Assembly: GCA_023525975.1 (NCBI GenBank)
Contig: CM042034.1
Location: 63,423,279 to 63,487,278, forward strand
From: Smallanthus sonchifolius
Taxonomy: Eukaryota > Streptophyta > Magnoliopsida > Asterales > Asteraceae
DNA length: 64,000 nt
Reading direction: 5' to 3'
The notes under the pieces were generated by a model. The model searched no databases. It saw nothing but the letters and a program-made list of their open reading frames with translations, and was not told where the DNA came from. A program made the translations under genes and the position numbers. Below, piece by piece: positions 34,287 to 44,991 of this stretch (positions within the stretch are counted from its first letter, which is position 1; every line of letters starts with the position of its first letter).

Positions 34287-34565
34287 TAATATGTCATCAT
34301 TTATACATATTTTACATACATATTAATCCCACATTATGGTACTAAATTGAATAATAACCTTGCAATTTGTGCTTAAAATATAAATATTTGATAATTGCAG
34401 GTTATTTGGTGTTAAAAATACAAATCAAGCTAAATCTTATCAAGAACACCAAGAATTCAAGGTTCTAGAAGGTTCATTCTCAGAGCATTGACCCCCAAGA
34501 AGTCAAAATTGGTCAACAATAGTCAACAAGAAGCTACAAGACAAAACTGGGGAAAAAGAGGAGGT

Positions 34566-34600
34566 TGCACGGCCGTACATCCCATTGCACGGCCGTACAT
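34566..34600 (+). repeat. First palindrome pair (D type), F 5' LTR
   Basis: Two TGCACGGCCGTACA units 20 bp apart. The second pair seen in the 3' LTR is lost in the deletion that follows. Confidence 0.75.
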
Positions 34601-36395
34601 TGGCCATTCGTGGCTAAAACTTCTTTGTATTGCTAGGGTGAAGATGATGTTTGGTGCATGTTAATGTTTAACTTATTAATGAAGTATGTTTATGTCTTTA
34701 ACTAATTCGTCCTCAAAAACCATCTTTTGATGGGCTTTTATTATTGTCTAAACCTGTCTTTATATTTGTGAGTGTCTTGATTTTAAAGAGTAAGATCGTA
34801 AAACCCTTTTTAATCAAACTTCATGTGAAACTCGTATGTCTTTATACGAGCAGAGATTGATAAGCCAAGGTTTGGTCTATACTTCTAAGATCGTACGTCT
34901 TTATACGAGATTATTATGCAACCAAGAATTGGTGAACTCATGTTGGGAACGGTACGTCTTTATACTTGGTCCCATTGTTACACCGCTACCCGGTGAGTAA
35001 AATATAATCACCTATTTAATTTAATATAAAGCAATTTGAGTCCGATGTCTTTATCCAACCCGGAGATGACCATTCAATGGGTTGAGGGTAAATGTTGTGT
35101 AAGACCCCTAAACCGGGTAACCTCACTCGTTGGATTTACTCATAAATATAGCCATAAATACTGAACTTAAATTATAATATTCATCATTTAATTACATTAC
35201 ATAACAGCGGAAGTCTTAACAATTTATAACACAACATTGTATTAGCAAACAAAAGTGGGATGTCAGTCTTGTGCCGGGTAACCTTCACGCCATCGCACGA
35301 CCTTTTCTTCCTTTACCTGAAATGTATACTAAAAGTCAGCTAACGCTGGTGAGCTCTAGTTTAATACAATTAGGTACAAACATTCTTTTCTTTATAAGTA
35401 TGCATAGTTATATATATACATTTATATAAATACACATTTACTTGAATTGGTTTTCTTTTATCATTCTTCGCAAATGCATTTAAATATATATTCGCATCTT
35501 TTGTCTCATTTAATTTCATAACTTTTGCTTTTCTTTCTTCTTTCTTTGTGACTACATATATATGCATTCACCCTTTTCTTTTCTTTTCTTTTCTTTCCTT
35601 TCATGGGTGATCAACCCGCCTTTTTAGCGCGTATATCACAAAGACATACGCCCTTCAGCTACCGTCATAGCCCTTTTACTCGTCCGGTCCTAGAAACCGT
35701 CCGCCTTAACTTTCCGTCCGGCCAACCTTCGGCCGTCCGCCTTAACCGTCCTACCGTCGTAGGCCGTAATTCGCCCGTCTACCCGAAGGTATCCGTTTCC
35801 CATGCGACTATTATTTATACAACCGTTCTACTATAATATGCCAATTGCTTCGCCCGTCCTTTAATGGCATTCGTACGTCCTAGCTGATGAAGGAACGCAC
35901 TTGTCCCGGTTGTAAAATAGTCACATGGTCGTCCGTCTACCGAAGTAGCCGTTATCATCGAAGCGTCCATAACATTTTCTGTACTTTGCAAGCAATATAT
36001 ACATGGATATAAAGCAGGATTTCATTCTTTCATATGGTGTTATACTTTCATTCATTCTTTATAATCATGTTTTTCATTCTTTATTCATAAATTCTTTTTC
36101 TTTATATAGGTATATATATATACTTATATACCACATATGATCACATTGACATTCATAACATTTATTTACTTAGTGTATACATTTCAGCCCCAAAACATTT
36201 ATAAATCTTTTGCACATAACATAGAAGGGGGCACGTAGAACTCACCTGATAAGCTTCTCTAGGTTGTCCTAAACGAAGGTCCAACAACGTCACGTACTAT
36301 CTGAATTAGGTAGTTAAATATACATCAGACCCAATCCCGACTCTAACGTTTTAATCATCCTAAAACATACTGACTTTACTTACTGGTCTGCTGCC

Positions 36396-36558
36396 TGCGC
36401 ACTTAGTAAGTGCGCAGGGACTTGCTCATGCGCATTTGTCAAGTGCGCAGGATCTTTCTCCTGCGTACTTGATAAGTACGCAGGGACTTCCTCCTGCGTA
36501 CTTGGTAAGTACACAGGAAATCCTTCTTGCGTACTTGGTAAGTACGCAGTACCTGGTT
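36396..36558 (-). repeat. Palindrome array A5 in solo LTR G
   Basis: Five 21-bp units start at 36396, 36429, 36462, 36495 and 36538 (33, 33, 33, 43 bp). The consensus is TGCGTACTT, three bases, AAGTACGCA, identical to that in Copia A. Linkers such as GGATCTTTCTCC and GGACTTCCTCC resemble those in the Copia A LTR (GGAGCTTTCTCC). Confidence 0.92.
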
Positions 36559-36927
36559 CCTGGACCAAAATTTCGGAATTCTTGCATGTTAATCCGATCA
36601 TGCTAATCTTACAATTTTCTTTGATCTAAACAACCGGTTTTCATTCTAGATGCTATTTCTAAGCTTATTATTAAGTTTCATCCATGAAAACGTCTCCTTT
36701 TTAGCTAAAACCCGAGAAACCCCAAAATGAACAAAAACTCATATTATGATCGAATCATTACCTGGATTGGAATTCTGATCCGGAGGTTTTGCTCACGATC
36801 TCAGTAGTAACGTGCTCCTCAAATCTCGTGACGATCCGTCGACTTTCTCTCTCTAGACCCGGGCTCCCTTTCTCTATCTAGAATTGGTGAAATGGAGGTG
36901 AAATGGTCAAATGGGCTGTCTTGCCCC

Positions 36928-36934
36928 TTTTATA
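36928..36934 (-). promoter_or_regulatory. TATA box, solo LTR G
   Basis: TATAAAA followed by GGGGC on the minus strand, about 120 bp into the LTR. Here the palindrome array lies downstream, inside the candidate intron 36761-35317. Confidence 0.55.
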
Positions 36935-37631
36935 CATGGGCTTCCCTCGGCCCGTTGGAGTCGAGCCCAAGCCCATCCGTCTTTCTTTCGTTTTATGACG
37001 TTTAAATCTCCATCGTATTTTTATTTACTTATTTACTATTTTCGGGATGTTACATGTTGTCCCTAATTGGAGGCACTACCACTTTTTAAGTAATATAATT
37101 TGCAAATCAAATGTCGTGAGGACGAGGCTCTAGAGTGACCTGGGTCACAAGTTTGTAGTAGTCATACCACTGAATTAGTTAACTTAACATTGTCACGTAC
37201 CAAGCTGATTCGAATCCCGAAGAAATACATTTCGTAATCTGATCATTTTCGCTTTGTTTACTTTTCTGCTATTTACTATTCCGCTAGTTACATTTCTATT
37301 ACACACTTCACGCACATTTTTACTTTTATGTTATTTACTTTACTGTCATTTACTTTTCTGCTCCATAAGCACACAAACCCATCTACTAATTAATCCGGCT
37401 AAACAATAACAAAAGTTGAGTATTGGAACTCGATCGTGTCCATTGGTTCGATACTTGGATCTTATCTAAATATATTACGCTGCGATAGGTATACTTGCCT
37501 ATTATGTGTGTTTTAAGTTAACGTAATTATCATTTTACTTTATAAATTTAAAACCTGATCTTGTGAAATCAATTAATCTAAAAATATATTTATTTATATT
37601 TTTTATATATTCACACACGCTATCAAGTTTT

Positions 37632-37645
37632 TGGCGCCGTTGCCG
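37632..37645 (+). other. Primer binding site, Gypsy F
   Basis: TGGCGCCGTTGCCG, six bases after the LTR end. The Athila/Tat/Ogre-type primer site. Confidence 0.85.
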
Positions 37646-37828
37646 CGGACACGGTGATTTCAAGAAAAATTCAAGTTAACGGATTAGCCTTTTATTTTCC
37701 TTATGTTTTTTTTCACGCTTTGTTGCAGGCAGTGTATGATCCAAAGTTCTACTACTGGTTTATATCAACCTTTAGCAGAACCTGAAAGATTCTTTCACCG
37801 TCGAGTTTGAGAAAACCGTGCTAGAAAA

Positions 37829-39652
37829 ATGGCCGTAGAAAACCGCACTATCGTCGAATTTGCAAGACCGTCACTAGACGCGTTGGGGTCTAGTATCACA
37901 AGACCAACCGTCGACGCAAACAACTTTGAGATCAAATCTCATGTCATCCACATGATCCAGTCGTCATGCACGTTTAATGGATTACCCGGTGAGGATCCAC
38001 ATGCCCATATTGCAAATTTCCTCGAGATTTGTGATACCTTTATACTGAACGGATTGTCGAATGACGCTATTCGCCTCCATATGTTCCCTTTCTCCTTAAG
38101 TGAACGAGCTAAAGCATGGTTGAATTCTCTCCCTACCGGGCCAATCACCACTTCGGACGATCTCGCCCAAAAATTCTTATCGAAGTATTTCCCACCGGCC
38201 AAGACCGCTAAATTAAGAAACGACATCACCACTTTCACTCAAGACGATGGTGAGTCACTATATGAGGCTTGGGAACGCTTCAAGGACATGCTAAGGAAAT
38301 GTCCTCACCATGGGTTAGAGGTTTGGCTACAAGTATCATCTTTCTACAATGGGTTACATAATCAAACCCGTTAGAAACTTGACGCTACCGCGGGTGGCAT
38401 ATTTGGGAACAAAAGGCCACAAGAGGCTTATAACCTAATTGAAGAAATAGCTATGAACAGCTATCAATGGTACAACCCACGAACTAGTAGAGGCACAAGG
38501 CAAGGAGTTCACACCGTCGACGATGTCACGTCATTATCTGCTCAAGTAGATGCCCTCACCTCAAGATTAAACCAAATTAGTAAGGGCAAGGCAACACCAA
38601 AAACAATGGAAGAAGTAAAGAGCATCATAGCCGACGTCGAACAAGTTGACTTTGTCGGAACAAATTGCCCTCAAAACAACCCCTACAACAACACCTACAA
38701 CCCTGGATGGAGGAATCATCCAAACTTTAGCGGGAAAGACAACAACCAAGGACAATATGGTTTTGGACAACAACAACAGTTTCAGCAAAGGCCACCTTAG
38801 AACTTTCAACCTCGTCAACAATTTCAAGGACCAAACAAGATGAGCAATGGGATGAGCTTGGAGGATGCGGTGACTAAGCTAATTTCCACTAGTGAAAGTC
38901 AAGCCCTCCTAGCAGATTCTCGTCACAAGCAATATGAGGAAAGGTTTAATCTACATGAAGCTGAGTTCAAGACGCAGAAAGCTACCCTTCAATCCATTGA
39001 AACTCAATTAGGACAAATAGCAAAACTATTATCCGAAAGGCAACCAGGATGTCTCCCGAGTAACACTGTGACTAACCCAAAGGCCAACGTAAGTGCTATT
39101 ACTCTAAGGAATAGCAAAGTCTACCCAGAACCACCTATGCCAGAAGAAGAAGTCCAATCAACTAGGAGAGAGATATTCACCGGAGTGCCACCCCGACCAC
39201 AACCCGCAAGTTCATCCATTCAGAAAGCACAACCTAGTGTAATTCAACCTCCTACGATGGACCTTCCTCCAAAAGCTCCACCAAAAAGAACGTTCACTTC
39301 CCACATACCATATCCAGGGAGGATGGTAAAGCAGAAAACTGATGAGCAATATGACAAGTTCATAGAACTCTTGAGCCAAATCCATGTCAACATCCCCTTC
39401 TTGGATATCATACAATCTATGCCTAAATGTGGATGCTTCTTGAAGGATTTCCTCACAAACAAGAGAAACATGGAAGAAGCAATAAAAAGAACAAATTACT
39501 ATGTCGCTCATATCGAAAGAAATCTTCCAAAGAAACTTTCAGATCCGGGAAAATTCTCTTTACCATGTTCTATAGGGCCACTACCAGTTACATATGCGCT
39601 CGCTGATCTAGGAGCAAAATGTTATGCCCTACACTATGTTTCAAAAGCTTGA
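37829..39652 (+). pseudogene. Gypsy F gag
   Basis: A single frame from ATG 37829 is interrupted by TAG at 38372 and 38798. The Retrotrans_gag domain is clear: FNGLPGEDPHAHIANFLEIC, FPFSLSERAKAWLNSLP, DLAQKFLSKYFPPAKTAKLR, ESLYEAWERFKDMLRKCPHHG and VSSFYNGL (about residues 45-180). A Gln/Asn-rich region with a partial Cys motif (TNCPQNNP) and the block ETQLGQIAKLLSERQPGCLPSNTVTNP follow, as in Athila-like gag. The PYPGRM...LLSQIHVNIPFLD region leads to the protease. Gag would form the particle and bind element RNA. Confidence 0.9.
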
Positions 39653-40190
39653 CATTGGGCAACCGCGACCGGTTAATGCAACCATTGAACGTGCAGATGG
39701 ATCGGTCAAAACATCTGTAGGAGTCATCGAGAACTTATTGGTAAAAGTTGGCAAGTTTGTCTTCCCTGCTGACTTTATGGTTTTAGAAAGGGGACACGAT
39801 TTCTCCGTACCATTAATCTTAGGTCGCCCATTCTAAGCCACTGCCAGAGCCATCATTAACATGAATGAAGGAATTTTAACCCTCTGTATCGGTAAACAAT
39901 CAATAACATACAATATCGGAGGATATGAATGCATGTCAAGTGATCCTCTTGAAATATCTCACTTTATCGACTCCAATCTGGACTATCAACTACAGAAAGC
40001 AAAGGAATTGAAAATAGGAAAAGCACCTGATCTTACCAAGCCAAAGGCACCAGATCCTACAGCAATAGATCTCACCAAAGATCTTGACAACACTAATTGG
40101 ATCGATGAGTACTTCGATAAATTACCAAAAATGAATGAAGAAGCAAGAGACACAGGGGAGGTTGTTCACTCCCACCTGAAGAAAGACTGA
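39580..40190 (+). pseudogene. Gypsy F aspartic protease and tail
   Basis: The active site appears at the end of the gag frame (YALADLGA). After a frameshift near 39620 the domain continues with MPYTMFQKLDIGQ, VGKFVFPADFMVLE and VPLILGRPF. A TTA-to-TAA type stop follows immediately (39834), then ATARAIINM and an acidic tail (LDNTNWIDEYFDKLPKMNEE). Reading ends at 40190 with no RT downstream. Confidence 0.85.
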
Positions 40191-41510
40191 TACAACACGT
40201 ACGGGTCGCGCTAAAGACCCATAAATAAACGTAGCGCTTCCGGGAGGCAACCCGATGATCATAAATAAATTGAGAAGTTGGTGCATACGGCAGAAAGCAT
40301 GGACCTCAAGTTTGGTTTCTCCAAATCTAAGTTTCTAATTACTTCAGTCCCCATGTATGTCTTCTCGATACTAGGACCTTAGTAGCTTAACTACTACCTT
40401 TTATTTTCCTTGTTCGTTTTTATGTTTTCTTTTATGTTTCAGGTAGAATAACATCACCAAACCATCTCTCTACTTTGACGAGTTACACTCCAACACTACG
40501 AGCCTGGAGCCGAAAGCCACATCAAATTTATGAGAAATTCGATGAAGTCTTTAAAGCAACATGTTGACAAGCAGCTGATAGGCACATCCTGACAGCAAGA
40601 ATAAGCTTTGGCCTTAGGTTATACACCGAATTGATTGGGGGAGTACCAGTTTCTTTTCCCTTAAAACTCCATGCATTTAAATTCTTGCATAGCAATTCAT
40701 TACATGCATTTGTACATTGAGGGCAATGCACAGTTTTAAGTGTGGCATGGAGAATTAGAGATTCAGGACTGTTAAGCTCAAAGCAGTAAACTTTAACTTG
40801 TGATTTTCTACACATTTGACTAAAACATTACCAAAACTTAAGTTTTATAAAACCCGAAAAAAATTCAAAAAAAATAAAAATAAAAAAATATTTAAACCCT
40901 TTTTAAACTAAACCTCTTGGAGTTTGCACCTAATTAAATAAAATGAAGACATGGCAAGTAGAAACAAATGGAAATTATGCATAACAAATCACTAAACCCT
41001 ATTCCATCCGTTTCCATGTGAGAATAATTTGAGCCTTTTCACGAGCATTATTATTATTATTTTTGCATGCTCTTTCGTTTGGTATATTGAGTGTTTATTC
41101 GATTGAATTTTATGCATAATTAGAACTTGTATGACTTATACATATCAAGACCATGAACTAGTGGAAGTATGAAAATGATTGAGGCACCTAGGATCGTTAT
41201 CACCCTTATTATCCAAAAAACACAAAAATATTATCCGCCTAGATAGACCTCTAAGCCTTAGCCTTTTCTTTTCTAAACCCATACTTATCACCCAACCAGC
41301 TTTTCGTAAACACCGGTTATTGGCTAACTGTCTTCGAAATGGGAACATTATCTTATGTTATCATTGCAAGTTCATCGGGACAACTTTGGAAAGAAACCGC
41401 CATACTCAGAAGAATTGGAATATACAAATGGTGGATGCATTAGGAAATTATCCGAACTATCTGCAGGAAAATTCAAGGAAATTGAGAAAGGAGGGATGCT
41501 GAAGAAGTTA
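40191..41510 (+). other. Gypsy F 3' region, non-coding part
   Basis: No clear coding frame except a short stretch near 41340-41500 (NIQMVDALGNYPNYLQEN) that may be the start of the zinc-knuckle ORF below, displaced by a frameshift. A TTTTAAGTGTGGCATGG motif near 40733 resembles the AAGTGTGGGG motifs of D, H and J. Confidence 0.5.
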
Positions 41511-41516
41511 TCTTGA

Positions 41517-41876
41517 TTTAAAAAAAAAGAAGTTGGTCTTTTACCGGGAGACCTAAAAGAACTGGACATGCATTCTTTCGATTTCAATTTTCCTTCCTGC
41601 CTTCATTTCGCAAAGCCTGAATTGCCAACCGAACTCCGAGAAAAGATTTTTCAAGCAACTAGTGATGTAAGAAAATGGTGGCGCAAGCAAGAACAATTGC
41701 CACCATTTTGCGGTTTGTCAAAAAGTGCCGCCAAAGAAAGAGCCAAAAGATACGGCAGATGTAGAAAGTGTGGCCACTCGAGCCACGATGGAAAGTGCAG
41801 CAAGAATCAAACTCACTCCCAAAGCGAGTATACATACCTAATGGAAGTAGGTGCTGTTAGGCGACTAACCGCATGA
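41517..41876 (+). CDS. Small zinc-knuckle ORF in Gypsy F 3' region
   Basis: From 41568 a 102-codon frame reads MHSFDFNFPSC, ELPTELREKIFQATSDVRKWW, SKSAAKERAKRYGRCRKCG and HSSHDGKC, open upstream to 41517. The motif CX2CX4HX3C (CRKC-GHSS-H-DGKC) is close to a CCHC knuckle. It is not RT, integrase or a known gag. It may be a captured host fragment or an accessory gene of this Gypsy lineage. I do not recognise it. Confidence 0.45.
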   Translation, partial: FKKKEVGLLPGDLKELDMHSFDFNFPSCLHFAKPELPTELREKIFQATSDVRKWWRKQEQLPPFCGLSKSAAKERAKRYGRCRKCGHSSHDGKCSKNQTHSQSEYTYLMEVGAVRRLTA

Positions 41877-42520
41877 TCCGTACGAAAAGGCAGTAATGTG
41901 TATTACGCAATAAGGATTGAGTTGAACCTGATGAGAGATCTTGGTCTTGGCAATCTGATCATAAACGAGCCCTCAGATTAGTTATACCCTCACAATCTGA
42001 GGACTGTAGAGGGAACTTTTAGTATTTACCATTTTAAGCCAGGAGGCCGTAGCTGAGTGTTTCGCGATAGATGCAGCCCTTCAAACCCTTTTTAAAACCC
42101 CTAAAAATCCAAAAATATTTTCATTTTCACCCTTAGTTTTATTTTAGCCACATTACAACTCTTTAAAGTCCTCTTGATACATGCATACTACTTAGTTAGT
42201 TGGTGGAGACTTGATTTGCATACAAGGTTATGACCATTGCATAATTCAATTCGATCTCGAGTGTCCCACTTAGCTTACATTATCCATATATATAACTCTA
42301 GAGTTGAGTGAACATTGTGAGTAGTGATGAGTTTTTGCATAATCAACGTTCCAGTAGGCTTGTCATGGATTCCATCATCTTAAAACAAGAAAAACACAAA
42401 AATAGAATAAGCAACTCAAGAGTTATCCCGGAGTCTCAACACTAGTTGAAATTCCATTACCCTTGTAAAGTTTTTAGTTATGAGTGTGATCATGCATGAG
42501 TTTGCTTGAGGATAAGCAAA
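41877..42520 (+). other. Gypsy F 3' untranslated region
   Basis: Non-coding, nothing recognised until the polypurine tract. Confidence 0.5.
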
Positions 42521-42539
42521 GTTTAAGCGTGGGGTGTTA
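42521..42539 (+). other. Polypurine tract region, Gypsy F
   Basis: TTTAAGCGTGGGGTGTTA immediately before the 3' LTR; a purine-rich core, GGGG, in the AAGTGTGGGG motif family. Confidence 0.6.
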
Positions 42540-42818
42540 TGATATGTCATCATTTATACATATTTTACATACATAATAATCCCATAATATGGTACTAAAT
42601 TGAATAATAACCTTGCAATTTGTGCTTAAAATACAAATATTTGATAATTGCAGGTTATTCGGTGTTAAAAATACAAATCAAGCTAAATCCTATTAAGAAC
42701 ACCAAGAATTCAAGCTTCTAGAAGGTTCATTCCCGTAGCATTGACCCCCAAGAAGTCAAAATTGGTCAACAATAGTCAACAAGAAGCTACAAGACAAAAC
42801 TGGGGAAAAAGAGGAGGT

Positions 42819-42953
42819 TGCACGGTCGTGCATCCCATTGCACGGTCGTGCATTGGCCTTCTCTGCTCCCCACGGCCCGGTACAGTGTCCTCTGTACCAT
42901 GTTTGATTCTCTGGGCCTTTGCACGACCGTGCAACCCAATGCACGGCCGTGCA
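42819..42953 (+). repeat. Palindrome array (D type) in Gypsy F LTR
   Basis: Two pairs of 14-bp palindromes TGCACG..CGTGCA lie at 42819 and 42839, and at 42920 and 42940. They are 20 bp apart within pairs and 81 bp between second and third. A different palindrome (GGTACAG / CTGTACC) sits between the pairs at about 42879-42898. The last unit ends 17 bp before the TATA box. Confidence 0.88.
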
Positions 42954-42970
42954 TTACACATTTTGAGGCC

Positions 42971-42978
42971 TATAAATA
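42971..42978 (+). promoter_or_regulatory. TATA box, Gypsy F 3' LTR
   Basis: TATAAATA followed by GGAGG, 17 bp after the last palindrome unit. Confidence 0.75.
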
Positions 42979-44219
42979 GGAGGCTTGGGTTCTTCATTCT
43001 ACACACCAATCCAGAGAGAAATTACACTCAAGAAGAGAGCATTCTCGTAGTTAGAGTAGAGAGTAGAGGGGCTCTTCCTCCTTATTCCGCAATAGGGGAG
43101 CCTACGAAACTCATCATTACGCAAGTCGTTATGGCCATTCGTAGCTAAAACTTCTTTGTATTGCTAGGGTGAAGATGATGTTTGGTGCATGTTGATGTTT
43201 GGTGCAAGTTAATGTTTAACTTATTAATGAAGTGGTATGTTTATGTCTTTAACTAATTCGTCCTCAAAAACCATCTTTTGATGGGCTTTTATTATTGTAT
43301 AAATCCGTCTTTATATTTGTGAGTGTCTTGATTTTAAAGAGTAAGATCGTAAAACCCTTTTTAATCAAACTTCCTGTGAAACTCATACGTCTTTATACAA
43401 GCAGAGATTGATAAGCCAAGGCTTGGTCTATGCTTCTAAGATGGTACGTCTTTATACGAGATTATTATGCGACCAAGAATTGGTGAACTCATATTGGGAA
43501 CGGTATGTCTTTATACTTGGTCCCATTGTTACACCGCCTCCCGGTGAGCAAAATATAATCACCTATTTAACTTAATATAAATCCTTTTGAGTTCGATGTC
43601 TTTATCCAACCCGGAGATGACCATTCGATGGGTTGAGGGTAAATGTTGTCCCTAACGGGAGGCACTACCAATTTTTAAAGAATATAATTTGCAATCAAAT
43701 GTCGTGAGGACGAGACTCTAGCGGTGACCCGGGTCACAATTTTGTAGTAGTCATACCACTGAATTAGTTAACTTAACATTATCACGTACCAAGCTGATTC
43801 GAATCCCGAAGCAATATATTTCGTAATATGATCATTTTCGATTTATTTACTTTTTTGCTATTTACTATTCTGCTAGTTACATTTCTGTTACACACTTCAT
43901 GCACATTTTTTACTTTTATGTTATTTACTTTACCGTCATTTACTTTTCTACTCCACAAGCACACAAAACCCACCTACCAATTAATCCGGCTAAACGATAA
44001 CAAAAGTTGAGTATTGGAACTCGACCGTGTCCATTGGTTCGATACATGGTTCTTACCTAACTATATTACACTGTGATAGGTACACTTGCCTATTGTGTGT
44101 GTTTTAAGTTAACGTAATTATCATTTTACTTTATAAATTTAAAACCGGATCTCGTGAAATCAATTAATCTAAAAAATATTTATTTATATTTTTATATATT
44201 CACACACACTATCAGCTGC

Positions 44220-44991
44220 GATTCACCTAGGTCTAGTTGCCTATAGATAGAGTATGGCATCAAATTTATGCTAGCACCTAAATCAGCCAACGCGTGATGC
44301 AAGGGAAAACAGCCAAGCAGACACGGGATCGTGAAAGGACACAAATCTCCCAACTTATCAGGTAGTTTGTTCTGCACCATCGAAGAGCATTGCTCACTAA
44401 GTGACACTTTAGAGCCCTCCTCTAGTTTCTTCTTATTGGAAAGAAGATCTTTGAGGAACTTGCCATATTTTGGCATACGCTGGAGGGTCTCTATGATTGG
44501 GAGATTGACGTTGAGTTGTTTAAACATATCAAGGAAGTGACCGTATTCCCTAGCTTGTTTATGTGGCAACAAACTAGCTGGGTAGGGAACATGCCTCAAG
44601 TCAGTCTCGGGGGTCTTCATCTCCCCCCCTTCTTATTCTCCTCTGCCTTTTCAGCAGGCATCTCAACTACAACTTCCTCGTCCACCTGCTCCTCGGCCAT
44701 CTTGGCATTGATCTCAGCGAATCTTCTTGACCTCCTTAGGTGACAGACTATTGTGCTTACTGGATTGGGAGTCATCCTCTACAACCTCTTTCTCCTCCTC
44801 ACTCCTAACCGACACGGCCATCTCTGAAGCGTGGGAGCCTGAAGATGGACTTCCCTGATGATCTTTCAAGCTCTTAGCGATGTCCTCAACTGTGCGTTTC
44901 ATATCATGGAATGCCGACTGTTGATTCTTAAGTAGAGTGTCATGGCAATTCAATCTCTGCCTAGCTTCCCTGTCCCTCTAGACTAGGTGCG
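44220..44991 (-). pseudogene. Gypsy E gag C-terminus and protease start
   Basis: The minus-strand frame holds LPHKQAREYGHFLDMFKQLNVNLPIIETLQRMPKYGKFLKDLL, read as separate conserved blocks, then ALADLGASINLMPYS with an intact active-site Asp. An upstream frame (44714-44953) has the NCHDTLLKNQQSAFHDM gag block. The D-type solo LTR interrupts it at 44992. Confidence 0.8.

Larger units (their letters stand above)
35093..37059 (-). mobile_element. Solo LTR G (Tekay-like) inside F 5' LTR
   Basis: 1957 bp between perfect duplications TGTTG (35093-35097 and 37055-37059). On the minus strand it starts TGTAACATCCCG and ends GGGTCTTACA. A TATAAAAGG box at 36928-36934 and a leader ending AATCCAG/GTAATG give the orientation. 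It carries a five-unit palindrome array of the same type as Copia A, although its ends resemble chromovirus LTRs. No internal region, primer site or partner LTR is present. Confidence 0.85.
34287..37625 (+). repeat. 5' LTR of Gypsy F, carrying solo LTR G
   Basis: Starts TAATATGTC (TG changed to TA) and ends CGCTATCA. Compared with the 3' LTR it lacks about 278 bp between two TGGCC copies. That deletion removed the TATA box and the second palindrome pair. It also contains the 1957-bp solo LTR G. Confidence 0.88.
42540..44214 (+). repeat. 3' LTR of Gypsy F
   Basis: 1675 bp, TGATATGTC...CACTATCA, followed by the duplication GCTGC. It holds the full promoter that the 5' copy has lost. Confidence 0.93.
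34282..44219 (+). mobile_element. Gypsy element F (gag-pro type, complete ends)
   Basis: Flanked by 5-bp duplications GCTGC (34282-34286 and 44215-44219). The 5' LTR is 34287-37625 (enlarged by solo LTR G), followed by an Athila/Tat-type primer site, gag, protease, a 2.3 kb 3' region and the 3' LTR 42540-44214. No RT, RNase H or integrase is present in the 4.9 kb interior, so F was probably mobilised in trans. It inserted into the protease of Gypsy E. Confidence 0.88.

Noticed and set aside
36396..36558. CRISPR-like array (regular 33-bp palindromic repeats)
   Set aside because: The sequence is plant retrotransposon DNA. Linkers are similar to one another and not unique spacers, and no cas genes are present.
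36380..36601. ORF with 11-residue repeats (PAYLPSTQEE type)
   Set aside because: A 33-bp repeat keeps a frame open by chance. The same repeats in Copia A read in other frames with different residues, so coding is not conserved.
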